Shown: positions 20,153-31,142 of the stretch, piece after piece | Position numbering within the stretch: the first letter of the stretch is position 1 | How the letters are laid out: every line of letters begins with the position of its first letter | NCBI GenBank assembly: GCA_949710005.1 | Contig: OX453285.1 | Span: 7,753,632-7,817,631 of the forward strand | Length of the DNA stretch: 64,000 bases | DNA from: Ricordea florida | Taxonomy: Eukaryota > Cnidaria > Anthozoa > Corallimorpharia > Ricordeidae | Direction: 5' to 3' | Notes under the pieces: generated by a model | What the model saw: only the letters and a program-made list of their open reading frames with translations | The model's database searches: none | What the model was told of the DNA's origin: nothing | Position numbers and translations under genes: made by a program

Positions 20153-21609
20153 ATGGCGCCTTTTCGGTGGCCAGAATTAAGTCATGACAAAGCCCTATTA
20201 CGGGAAGTTGCTACGAAGAAACCAGAAAAACCCGCGGACTGGGAGGATATAGCTTTAAATCTCAGTCAAGCATTTTCCACGGAAAACGATGCAGTAGAAA
20301 TAAAGGGACGAGCGTGCCGGGAAAGGTTCGAACGCTTGGTTCACAAATTCAAAAACGAACATGCGAAGGCTTTGAAAAGGTAAACATTAATTTACAGTCT
20401 ATTTGATAAAAATGTTTTACAATTTTTCAAACATTCAAGAAACTGTATTTTAGTTTCCAAACCATTAAGTTAGGTTTTTGTTATTTCTAAAGGTCGGGCA
20501 CTGAGGAGGAGTACTCAGAAATAAAACAGTTATTGCAGGATATTATAGACTACAGGAGAGACATGAATCAAGAAAAGATGGCAAAAAAGAGAAAAGCAGA
20601 GGAAGATCGCAAAAAAGGGGAAGAAATGAGACAGGCAGCACTCGTAGGATTAGCCAGTAAGTAAAATATGAAATTGAAGCCTTAAATTTTTCTGTTTTAT
20701 TATTTTTGTGCACTCATACAAAAGGTGTGTTTAAACACTATAGTTCTTTTTGCACCTACATTGTACAGTACATCTCATGGTTACTAGGTGATACTTAATC
20801 TAATAATCCTGTGGATTATTTACGTGGCTCATCAAATATTTGCTACTTTAGAGAGACATCTAAGTGGTAGCACATCCAGTGATAATAGTGATGATGGCGA
20901 AAATGATGATGATGCTGGTGGGCTGGGATCTGCACATTGTTCAAAAGGTAGGTAAGGGTTTGGGCCAAGGGTTGGTATGTGGCAAAGGTCTATAGGGAAG
21001 GCTTTCCCATACCTTCCATACCCCTTTTACATAAGGATTTTTTATTTTAAAATTGTTTTAAAAAGCAATTGAAATTCCTAAATGATTATTTCCTTAGCCT
21101 CTTTTTCTTCAACTCATGAAATCCCTACCCTTTTTATATATCTGTTGCTTGTTAAAGGGGCCCTTTTTGATGGGAGCACCATGTACATCTAGTCCATTAT
21201 AGACAATACCCTCCCTTCTCTGGGGAAGCTGACCTTGACTGTTCATTTGTTGGTTTCAATAAAACAGTAGCAAAAATAGTTAACATGACTGTCTAATCCA
21301 TAAAACGAAAATACAATATCAACATGTGGAACAGAGGGAGCTATTTTTCATTTAGTTATCATATCTCATTCAGGATCGAAAAAAAAGCCACGCTGCAGGG
21401 CAAGTAAAAAGTCAGCCTTAGATATGCTTGCAGAGAAAGCAAGTATGAAGTTTGAAATAAAAGAGCAGGAGTTGGAAGTGAGGAAGATGGAACTTGAATT
21501 TCAGAAAAGAAAATATGAAGAAGAGGCTGAAGAGAGAAAATTAAGAGTAGCATTAGAAATGGAGGAAAGAAAGGCCATACTGGCACTACTCAAAGAACGT
21601 TTAAGTTAA
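20153..21609 (+). CDS. Myb/SANT-like DNA-binding protein of the transposon
   Basis: Four exons join in phase: 20153-20379, 20493-20656, 20852-20947 and 21374-21609 (stop TAA), giving about 240 residues. Exon 1 has a SANT/trihelix pattern: F.WPELSHDKALLREV, W..IA..L and VEIKGRACRERFERLVHKF. A charged helix follows (DYRRDMNQEKMAKKRK), then an acidic linker (SDDGENDDDAGG), a basic patch (SKKKPRCRASKK) and a C-terminal coiled coil rich in Glu/Lys (EQELEVRKMELEFQKRK). In Harbinger elements such a protein binds transposon ends and helps import the transposase. All exons are intact. A 5' non-coding exon ending at 20066 is plausible (donor GTAAGA, acceptor at 20133). Confidence 0.8.
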
Positions 21610-22332
21610 ATTAAACTGCATTCTGTTCCAAAGGTAAATATTTGATATTGCAGTATTTGTGTTTCTCAATTTGTCCAGAAACGATCTTGAAAATTAATAT
21701 GATTAACAGTAGTACTAACATGAAAGTGCAATTCAAAATACTGTTATAAGTTCTAAGTCTTTAATAGTTTGTTGGCATTTATTTATTGTATTTATGTGAC
21801 AAGGGAGTCCATTAAGTCCATTTGTTGTTGTTATATATTTGGAGATATATACATGTATATTGGACTTTGCAGACACATGTTGAGTAATCATGTAATGCAT
21901 CAATTTTATTTCTCAGTTTGCAAAATAAATAAAAACTGTAATAGAAAGGTTACAATAACTGTTCATTGTTTACACAGGTATATGTCCAGTTGAGGGGGAT
22001 CCAATCTATGTCCAATCAAAGTGCTTATTTTACATCCATATAAGCAAGTGTGGCAATTTGGTTATTAAAAGCAGTTAACTAAGTAAGCAGCAGCAAGCTT
22101 CACACACACTTTCCACGTGGAAAAGTACTTGGCAAAACATAAGCCTTTACATTTGAAATACCCTGCCATAAGAAGATCCACTCCTTATTCAAGAAATGAG
22201 TTTGGATTCAATATTTTGGTACAACTGAATATACCCTAAAATTAATAACACTGAGAACATCAATTCAAGTGTATCTCCAAAAAATTACCCATCCAAAATT
22301 TTGCTTTAGGTTCCTAGATGTTAACTTTCTTT

Positions 22333-25300
22333 CTAGATGTTGGATAGGTATGATTCAAGAGATGGGGGTTCCAGCTCAAAAAAAGAACTAGTAGCAGAAC
22401 CATATAAACATGTGTGACAGTTAGTCAGGAGTGCTCCAACTGCATAATACTTCCCCACAGGTTGCAGAAGGACTTTCAAGTTCTTGTGAAAATCTAAGTA
22501 TGCAAAAAATTGTGAAATTTTACCAAATCCCCATTCAACACTCATACGAACTTTGCTCATGTCACTGTTGAACTGTTGCTGAAGTGGAGTTAGATGTGCA
22601 CCGCGAAATGGAGAAATGATATGGCGTGATATCCCATATGCTGGGTCACCGTAGATCACATATGGATCTCCATTAGGTTTAGTTATTCTTTCTAGTTGCG
22701 GTAGTAGGCCACTAACACCTAACATAAAAGCATCGTGCCTCTTTCCTTCAATAGGTCCAAAAAGGTTGGCAATCAATCCATTAGGAACAATAACAGACTG
22801 GAATTTAAAAAAGTTGGAAAAGAAAAAAATTAGATTTTCAGAGTAAGATTGTATTGTATTAGCTCCCAACATTGACTTGCTTAGATTATGAAATTTCACT
22901 CATAAAAAAACAAAATGTAAATTGACTTCCTAATTAGAAAGAATTAATGGTACTTCTGGATAATCCTGCTTCTCACTTGTATTTAGGTTCACCTTCAGAG
23001 GGTTTACAAAATACAACAAATCCTGCAACAACGTTTAACTGCCACTTTCAAATAAGCTTACCTTGCCTCAAACCAACCTTGAAATATGTTAAGGCTTAGA
23101 TTTTGCAGATTTACAGTTAGGAGTATTTTTTATAAGGACATGCAGCAGTACTGTTTAATGGACTGTGTAATAATTTGTAAAACTGTTAGTAAAATAATTA
23201 ATTTCTTACCTGAAATTTCATGCAGTGGATCCGTTTGTGCCCACTGAACATGACATGCTGATTTTGCAAAGGTCTAGCAATCTGTTGGGCGGTCCCATCT
23301 ATGAAGCCTCAACACTGGTCTAGTGGAGCTCCCTTCTGATGTATAACGCGAGCAAAGAGTGCTGGATCCAGCCATGCTAAGTCCAAGGAATTCAGTAGAT
23401 GATAAAACCGAGTGTAGATGTCATCTACAATCTAACAAGGAAATTATGTAGAAAAAAACTGATGATTCATCCAGTATTTTTTCACTTGAACACTCAACAC
23501 TTTTATGCTGATAAGACAAATCAGGGGCATACTATAAATATTGTATTTATCATTTAACAAAATATTGTACAACAAATTGTTCATTACCATGTTAAAAATT
23601 AAGCTAAGTTCAGCCTCAGCCCTCCCAAAGATGTCAACCAGATCACACCATCTGTTGGGATATGCCAGTCTACGCAGCATAATCATAAGGGCTTCCATCC
23701 CAGAAAAGACAGAGCCCTGGTAACCTGTGTAGAACCTGGGAATTTCTAAAGCTCTCAGAAGGCGTATCATGTAATCTTTTTCAAATCTGAAAGTTCAAAA
23801 TAATCATAAATTATCATGCGTCGTACACAAATAGGCGTGGCTCTGAATAATCATACAGAAAGGCCATTCAGTAATTCAATTGCAGCGAGAAGACTTACAA
23901 TATCACATTTAACATCTTGCGCTCAGTAACTGCTAACACGTTGACGATAAACTATACAGAATAAACTATACGGAGCTTTTGCATTGAAACCCAAATTACA
24001 TTTACATGAATTACTTTATTCCGAACAGAAAGGAAATCTTATGTAGTCAATTAAGTCGTACCTAAACATTTCTTCACACTCAACTTCACTAAGGTCCGCA
24101 ATATTGAGTTTCTTGTCTAGCGTTCGACTTTCTCCAAATGCGGTCAAAATAGCCAACATATCCAAGTCGTCTTCATCGCTAGAATCTGAGGTGCTGTCAT
24201 CATCGTGTAACATGATGGTTAAAACGTCTCTGAAGTCTCTCCTTAGTCAGAGAAAACACAAACTCAATATTTTCCTTTTGATGGAACAAAGATAATCAAT
24301 CAATCAATAAACTTTATTAATGTGTCAAGGCCACATAGCCTGGGAAAATCCCATACTAATTTGGGGACACAATTAACAAATATAATAATATGTAAAAAGA
24401 GAGTTTAAGATACTTAAACCTATATAAAATATATTTATGATAATCAGATATTGAAAATATGTAAAAGAGAGTTAAAAATACTTAAAACTGTATAAAATAA
24501 TTATGAGGAGCACAGGGAACAACCCTTGCAGCCATCATCTATGAGCAGACTAATATCATATTTACGTATCTGTTTCCTAAAAATATTTAACGTTTTGGCT
24601 GATCTTACGTCTGGGGATAATTTTCCCCACAATTTAGGCCCAAGATATCGTAAAGAATGTTTACCATATGTAACGGTATTAAAACTTGGGGTGGAAAAAA
24701 GTAAGAAGAGTTATGATTATTAAAAATATTACAAATATAAGTAGGACATAACCTGTGCTTCACTCTGTACATTAGGATGCAAATATCCTGCAAGCGCCTG
24801 TTCATGAGTGTTGGTAACTCAGCTCTTTTGAGTAATTGTGAATAGCTTGAAAGCTTGTCTCTATAAACCGCCCTCAATCCTCTTTCTTGCAGCCTTTCTA
24901 GCTTTCGCGCGTCACTAGATCTACAAAAGTGCCAAACTAAATGACAGTATGTAAGGTACGGTAAGACTGCTGATTTAAATAGAACTAGCTTAGCCTTTGT
25001 TGGAATTAAGTTTCTGAGTCTCATAATAACGCCGATCCTTTGACTTGCCTTCTTACAAATTGAGCTTATATGATCAGTGAAACTGAGTTTGGAGTCAATT
25101 GTGACACCCAGGAGATTGAGACTTTCTACTGTTTTGATTTCCTCATTGTTCACACAAATTGCATGTGCCTCGCTGTTATCCTTACTGTAGCCAATGTTCA
25201 TAGTTTGATATTTTTTGAGGTTTCCAGCAAGAAGGTTGTGATCATACCATTTGGTAGCAGTGCGCGCACTGTCCCTTAGTTTGGATGTTACACTGGATTG

Positions 25301-26202
25301 GTTACAACCAGTATGGTAGATTTGATGGTCGTCTGCGTACATTGATAAGTTTGTCGTTACACAGTATGACAGGTCGTTCTGGAAGATGTTCCATAGCAAC
25401 GGGCCTAGGGCAGAGCCCTGGGGGCAGCCACGGCTGACGGTCCTGCGTGAGCTAACATGATTTCCTAATTTTACACGGTACTTCCGGTTAGACAGATAGC
25501 TGTTTAGAAGTTGTACTGCGCTGTCCTGGAAACCATATGCTTTGAGCTTGCTCAGAAGCAATGGCGGATGTAGCGAGTCGAAAGCCTTTGACATGTCGGT
25601 CGATAGAATGCTCACAGCCAATTTATTGTCTCTCGCCTTTCTCCATCCCTCCACTAAGTTAATCAGAGTTGTTTCGCAGCTGTGTACTTTACGGTAAGCG
25701 GACGAGTATTCATACATGTGACTGTCAAAGCCAGCAGTGAGTTGCGTACCAACTAGCTGCTCAAATACTTTATCCACACATGGTAGAACAGTTATGGGCC
25801 GGTAATTTTCTTTAAAACACTTATCATCCTTTTTGTAAACAGGAGTCCAATCCCCACGCTTCCAGTCACTTGGCCATACACTGTTATGTATGCATGAATT
25901 AAAGAGATCAGTAAGTGGTTGAGATAATTCTTTGGCGCCGATTTTCATGACTTTTGGCGGGATACCGTCACAACCAGTAGCCTTGTTAGTGTTGAGCGAC
26001 TCTAAAGCAGCTAGGACTTGTCCTTGCGTAACAGGTTTCACAGTAGGGGTCAGTGACCAGTTCTCACTTTCTTGTTTAATTCTCTGGATACTAGGATGAT
26101 CTTTAAAATCTTTTAAGGTCTTTGAAGTCTTTTAATTGAGAAAGGAACAAGAGGAAATGAAATGAGGTAAGAGTTTCAATGTTACCTCCGTGAAGCCGCC
26201 AT
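22333..26202 (-). pseudogene. DDE_4 (HARBI1-like) transposase, one stop codon
   Basis: Five exons join in phase: 26202-26186 (MAASR plus), 24241-24062, 23786-23588, 23431-23210 and 22797-22333, about 360 codons in all. The N-terminus is acidic (DDDSTSDSSDEDD). Catalytic residues are visible: D in GFIDGTA (exon 4), D in YGDPAYG and E in VEWGFG (exon 5). GPIEGKRHDAFML and LLTNCHTCLYG are further DDE_4 landmarks. A TGA at 23309-23311 replaces the Trp expected just before GFIDGT, so this copy should not make a full protein. Intron 1 contains a LINE of about 1.8 kb. The gene is convergent with the Myb-like gene. Confidence 0.85.
24296..26100 (-). mobile_element. 5'-truncated LINE inside transposase intron 1
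   Basis: The ORF 26041-24605 (478 codons, open) covers most of a reverse transcriptase: TPVYKKDDK..ENYRPITVLP, DMSKAFDSL, GCPQGSALGPLLW, the catalytic YADDHQIY, and the C-terminal thumb with LERLQERGLRAVY. The polymerase catalytic box is intact, but the endonuclease half is missing. The 3' end near 24296 is a short TGAT tandem tail preceded by AATAAAGTTTATTGATTG. The style is that of jockey/CR1/L2-type LINEs. Being in an intron, it need not have stopped transposase splicing. Confidence 0.85.
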
Positions 26203-26404
26203 GTTTGTTTTGCTTGATTCCCTATGATGCTTTGGGTCGAATGAACGCGACTCTTAATACCAGAATGAGGTATACCACAAACGTCGAACGGCAAACTTGA
26301 AACCGCCGTTTGGGGTCCGCGGTAAACTTCGATCTTAAGGTGTCTATTGTCTGGCTTTGTTTTACGTCATCTGTGCCGGTACACGGAGTAGGAGCCAGAA
26401 TCAG

Positions 26405-27283
26405 AAGGCGAACGACAAAACAGATTACCATATCGTCGTGAAAAAAGTGCCAGGAAAGGGGAAACAGAAACCAACCGCAAAGAAATGAAAGATGACAGTC
26501 ACGTAGTATTAATACTGCAATGAGAATGCAAGTAGGTATTTTTCGTAGTGAAACGTTTGCCTTCCATTTGAAAGAAATTCCCAATACAGAGATTGCAGTT
26601 GTGATAGCAATTATTTATAATTATGTGATCTGATATCATTGCAACAGTGAAAATATATTGTAGATTTGTTTGATGTAGCAGTTATGTTCAGCATTTTCAA
26701 CAGAATAGATACCAAACAATAAGTTACCGGTTCTGCAATATTATCACTGTTCAATGCAATTATTTGTAAATAAAGCAGATGTCGTTACGGACTTCTGAGT
26801 AGTATTTCTCTTTGCTCTATTTCTTTGCTACATATATGTATTACGTAATTAAAAAGTTTCGTTGGGACAGACAAGTTCCATAGCCATTTCAAAATGGGTT
26901 TTTACCTTTGAGTTCCATGCATTCCTGGGAATTACTCTCTTAGCACCCACCCTTTTCCCACAAATGAAAAGTTAATTTAAGCCCTAATTTGCAAAATTAG
27001 ACAACATCTTAACCTTTTTCCTTAATGCTGTTTAATTCATTTTAATGATGTCAAATACAAATATTTAATAACAACCACAATATGCAGTTGACCTTTTACA
27101 TTGGAAAAACTCTACAAGGGAGAAACTAAAGTTTGAAATGCTAAAAGTTTTAGCTGTTTTTCTGTTTGCTGTTTTATGTATTCATTGCAAGGGTGCTGTA
27201 TGTAATAACAAGTCTTTGAAGTTTCCTAAATGCCCTATGCTTTCAATCATGATTTTCCACACTAACTGTATGGACAAATGACT
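26405..27283. other. Repeat A copy 1 body, right of the transposon
   Basis: It aligns with copies 2 and 3: AGATTGCAGTTGTGATAGC, ATCTGATATCATTGCAACAG, GAGTAGTATTTCTCTTTGCT. No open gene was seen. Confidence 0.5.
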
Positions 27284-27745
27284 GCACTGGCATGATTGCC
27301 ACAGGTCAGAAAATGGTAAGGAAAAAAATTCTTCAAGGTCAGTGAAAAGTAAGGGAATTTCAAATCAAGTCAGGGAAAAGTGAAATTTAATACTACTAAT
27401 TTATTTCTTGCCAATTCAGCTTTGGTTTGGTGTGGTCAAGAATGTGACATGAAATGTGTTGGATTGGTGGAATTAAATGACAAGCTGATTTTGGGTTTCC
27501 AAGAAAATCAATCCTTTTTCCATGAATTGGTTATCGTAAGAAACTATCAATCCACGTACACTGTATGTGACTTTCTGAAAGCATATTAAATAAATGGGTG
27601 GAGAGGTTGGTTGTGAGAGGAGGTTGGAGGTCACTACCAGGACTAATTTGTGACTTTTCTAATTTAGTTGGTAAGGGAAATTTTACATTTGTCAGGGAAA
27701 AGTCAGGAAATTTAAAGATCTTATGGCTGTGGCAACCATGACTAG
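27284..27745. mobile_element. MITE in repeat A copy 1
   Basis: It is absent from copies 2 and 3, where GACTGCACTAGATTCTAAG is continuous. Its ends GCATGATTGCCACAG and CTGTGGCAACCATG are imperfect complements, and ACT is present on both sides. Its interior has GTCAGGGAAAAGTCAGG and GTCAGTGAAAAGTAAGG units. Confidence 0.65.
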
Positions 27746-28051
27746 ATTCTAAGCTTAAAAGAAGAAATGGTATTGTTCAGAGTTGAGTAATTTTTACTTC
27801 CTATGATACAAACCCTATTCACAAGAAAAACAGAATTGCATGTAGTTGTAGAGGAACAATACCTTTTCCCAGATTAGGACATACAACCCAACCCAATAAC
27901 AGTATATTATGTTAAACATAAAAAATAACAATGCTAATAATAATATCAATACCAGTAATAATATTAAAAATGATAATGATAATAATACGATAATAATAAT
28001 CATGATAATTGCAAAAAATGAGAAAGTACAAAAAGTAAAAATAATATAATT

Positions 28052-29077
28052 CCTCGCGAAGCGAGGCCGAAGGCCGAGCGTAGCGAGGTTACTAATCGTG
28101 TCGGTTCCGGTCAGACCACGTGGCTCGCAAGCCCGAGTAAATCGAGCCGAGAGTTTTTATATATGTATATATATATATTTATATATATGTTTATATATAT
28201 CTATATTTTAAAGGTGTCCGTTCGCAGGCCAGGTTACCTGGCAATAGTAACGCACTTGAGAACTGCTGAATTTCCGCCATTATTCGGTGATGCCTTTTTG
28301 AAAGTAATGTAAATTTTGTGGAAACCGATTTCACTCGTCCTGGAAGTACATCCCAGCAAGGTGATCTCCAAGATATTCAAGAAATATTAGCACGAGATCG
28401 TCGCTGAGTAAGTTCGAATACCGTGAAAATCAACACGAGGAAAGCACGACTCAAAGCAGGGATAGAGAAACGACAGCAGGGAGAATAACAACAGAAATCG
28501 CAGCCAAGACAACAACTGCTCGCTCCAAAAAAAGGCAAACGAAACAGCAGGGAAAAGGACCAGGAATTCAATCAAGTTAGTTTTGAATTTGAATGTGTTA
28601 TTGATAGAAATACAGGACATGAGTGAACGATTACATAACGAAATATATTGGTGTACTACATTTAGCAAAACGACTTAGAAGGGACACCGAGTAAGAACGA
28701 CTTCAACGATTGGAGATGTCTCTGGAAAATAATTCTATTAGTCTAAAACCGGAATCGGAAGACGACCAACAGATTACAAGAGAATGTAAATAGGTATTTT
28801 TCATAATAAAACGATAGCGTTTCCAGTTTGAAGTAATTTCCAACACAGAGAGTTGCAGTTGTTATAGCAATCATTTATAACGATGTGATCTGATATCATT
28901 GCAACAGTGAAAATATTGTAAATTTTCTTGATCTAGCAGTTATGTTAAACATTTTCAACAGAATATATACCCTGTGTCACTATAAAGTACTGGTTCTGCA
29001 ATATTATCAGTGATCAATGTGATCATTTTAAAATAAAGCAAATGTGATTACTGAATTCTGAGTAGTATTTCTCTTTG

Positions 29078-29121
<44 letters not shown>

Positions 29122-31041
29122 TCTCTGATTGAAAGGTTTCAATAATATTGTGTAGAGACAAGTTTCATAGCCTTTTCACAATGGGTCAGTTTTACCTTAG
29201 AGTGCAATGACCCCCCCCCCCCCCCCTGATAATATTGCTATCTAGAACCCCTGCCCTTTTTTCACAAATGAAATGTTAATTCAAGCCTTAATTTGCAAAG
29301 TTAGACATAACATATTAACTTTGTTACTTTCTGCCGTTTACTTTATTTTTATGTCAAATATCAATATTTCATAACAACCACAACATGCAATTAACCTTTT
29401 ACATTGGAAAAACTTTATAAAGAAGAAAATAAATTTTGTAATGCCAAAATGTTTATGATCTTTCTCATATATTCATTGCAAGTGTGCTGTATGTAGTAAC
29501 AAGTGTTTCAAGTTTCCTAAATGCCCTATGCTTTCAATAATGATTTTCCACACAAACTTTCTAGACAAATGACTGCACTAGATTCTAAGCCTTTAAGAAG
29601 AAATGGTATTGTTTGGAGCTGTTTTGATTACTACCACCTCTGATGGAAAGCCTATTAAGAAGATTTTTGTATTGCTTTTAGTAGTAGAGTAACAATAACT
29701 TTACCAAGATTAAGACATGAATCCCACCCCATAAAAATATATTATGTTTAACATAAAAAATATAACAATAATAATATCAATACCAGTAATAATAATAGTA
29801 ATGATAATAATAATGATAATAATATAATGATAGTTCTTCTCGTTACTATATGTCATTGGTTACAGTTCAATACCTCTGGCTGCCATGACTTTTTCGATGA
29901 AATACCGTCCTTATATTAAATCTTTCTTCTGCAGTTTTTATAATAGAAATTTTCATATATTCAAAATAATGTACTATTCTATGGTTGGGTATGGATATTT
30001 TGCCTGTTTCTGTAACAGCACAATTAAACTTTCATGTGGTATATACTTTTGACTGATTGATGTTGATTTCACATTATTTTTTTACAGGAGTACGTAGTGC
30101 AGCAATCTTTTTGAACATATTAAGATTTCAATAACTCTTTCTTACATGTATTGTTTTTATGATATGACCTAAAAATAGCACAACCACATACTATACAGTG
30201 GGCACTCACTATTACCAAACCTTTATTCAAAGCTTTTGTAGAATCCAATTGTTTTACCCCCAATTTGTTGATATGGCATCTCTTTTGAGGGAAGAGGAAT
30301 TTTTCTATCTACCACTGGGGGTACCATTGCAACTGGAAAGAGTACACACATTAAAACATGCACTATTCATAATGCTCTCAATTGTGGTTACCCGGGAATG
30401 AAATAATGACTGCAGTAGACAATAAAATATCTAATCAGAAGATTCTTCTTACAATGAATCTCATGCAATTATAACCAAAAAAACATAAACAAAAAATAAT
30501 TGGAGCGTTCAGCTCATCCTCTGTGTAAGAACATATTGTGTTCAAAAGTGATGTACAACAAAGAAGACAAAGCAGTAGAGACTAAGAAAATAAAACTAAA
30601 GAAAAAAAACACAGGTTTTTACACCGTGGTAAACACAAGCATTCATATCAACTCTTCAAGATTTCACCTGCAAAAGATTTACAATCATTTTCAATTTGTG
30701 TTAAGTGAATATTATTGTGATACTTCATCGACTCTGTATTCCCTGTCAAGATAATAAATAATTTTACTTCTATTCCCTCTGGTGCAATCTCAGTGGCAGT
30801 GAAAGAGCTAAATGAAGGTCAATTTTTAAGCACTGTGTTGAGCGGTATACTGATCTTGTAATTTGCACCAGGTGTCACTAATTGTGTACCAAACACAGCA
30901 TAAGAAATAAAATAATGGAGATTACGCTAATATAAAAAATAAAATATATAATATAAAAAAAAATAAAGAATAAAATATGAAAGCATTGTGACTTCTTCAA
31001 AAACTAGCTTCGCGAGGTTTTTGCGGGAGTCGTATTTCTAG
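28052..31041 (+). repeat. Repeat A, copy 2
   Basis: It starts TTCCTCGCGAAGCGAGG and ends CTTCGCGAGGTTTTTGCGGG..TTTCTAGT. The CTTCGCGAGG near the right end is the complement of CCTCGCGAAG at the left, so the unit has short inverted termini. The interior holds the conserved short exon (28291-28407, ending in TGA), a TA microsatellite (29083-29108), a poly-C run (about 29212-29226) and AAT-rich tracts. It is a few percent diverged from copy 3. Confidence 0.75.
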
Positions 31042-31142
31042 TAATAAGTAAATACGTAAATTGGGGTCTTATACCTCATAGGAAAAACCATTAGGAGTCC
31101 TTTACAAACTAGCTTCGCGGGGTTTTGCGGGAGTCGTATTTC

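Larger units (their letters stand above)
19638..26396. mobile_element. Two-gene PIF/Harbinger-like transposon, 6,759 bp
   Basis: The ends are 34-bp perfect inverted repeats beginning GGCTCCTACTCCGTGTACC. A second shared block, AGACACCTTAAGAT.GAAGT, lies about 100 bp further in on the left and about 50 bp on the right. AGAATCAG flanks both ends (19630-19637, 26397-26404), and the empty-site form (GGAATCGG) can be read in repeat A copies 2 and 3. It carries a Myb/SANT-like gene (+) and a DDE_4 transposase gene (-), convergent, as in Harbinger elements. The 8-bp duplication is unlike the 3-bp one usual for that superfamily. A LINE (about 24296-26100) is nested in it. Confidence 0.85.
18849..28051 (+). 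repeat. Repeat A, copy 1 (interrupted)
   Basis: It begins with two tandem ~107-bp copies of a unit starting TCCTCGCGAAGCGAGG, then an AT microsatellite and GTGTCCGTTCGCAGGCCAGG. After removal of the 6.76-kb transposon (19638-26396 plus 8-bp duplication) and a 0.45-kb MITE (27284-27745), it aligns along its length with copies 2 and 3. It lacks their last third and ends in an AAT-rich tract where copy 2 starts. Confidence 0.75.

Noticed and set aside
19688-20383. 231-codon ORF starting at 19688
   Set aside because: Its C-terminal 76 codons are the real Myb/SANT exon. The part before 20153 crosses the transposon's terminal region and a probable 5' intron.
24605-26041. Host gene for a 478-residue protein
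   Set aside because: Reverse transcriptase motifs (YADDHQIY, GCPQGSALGP) show it is a LINE.
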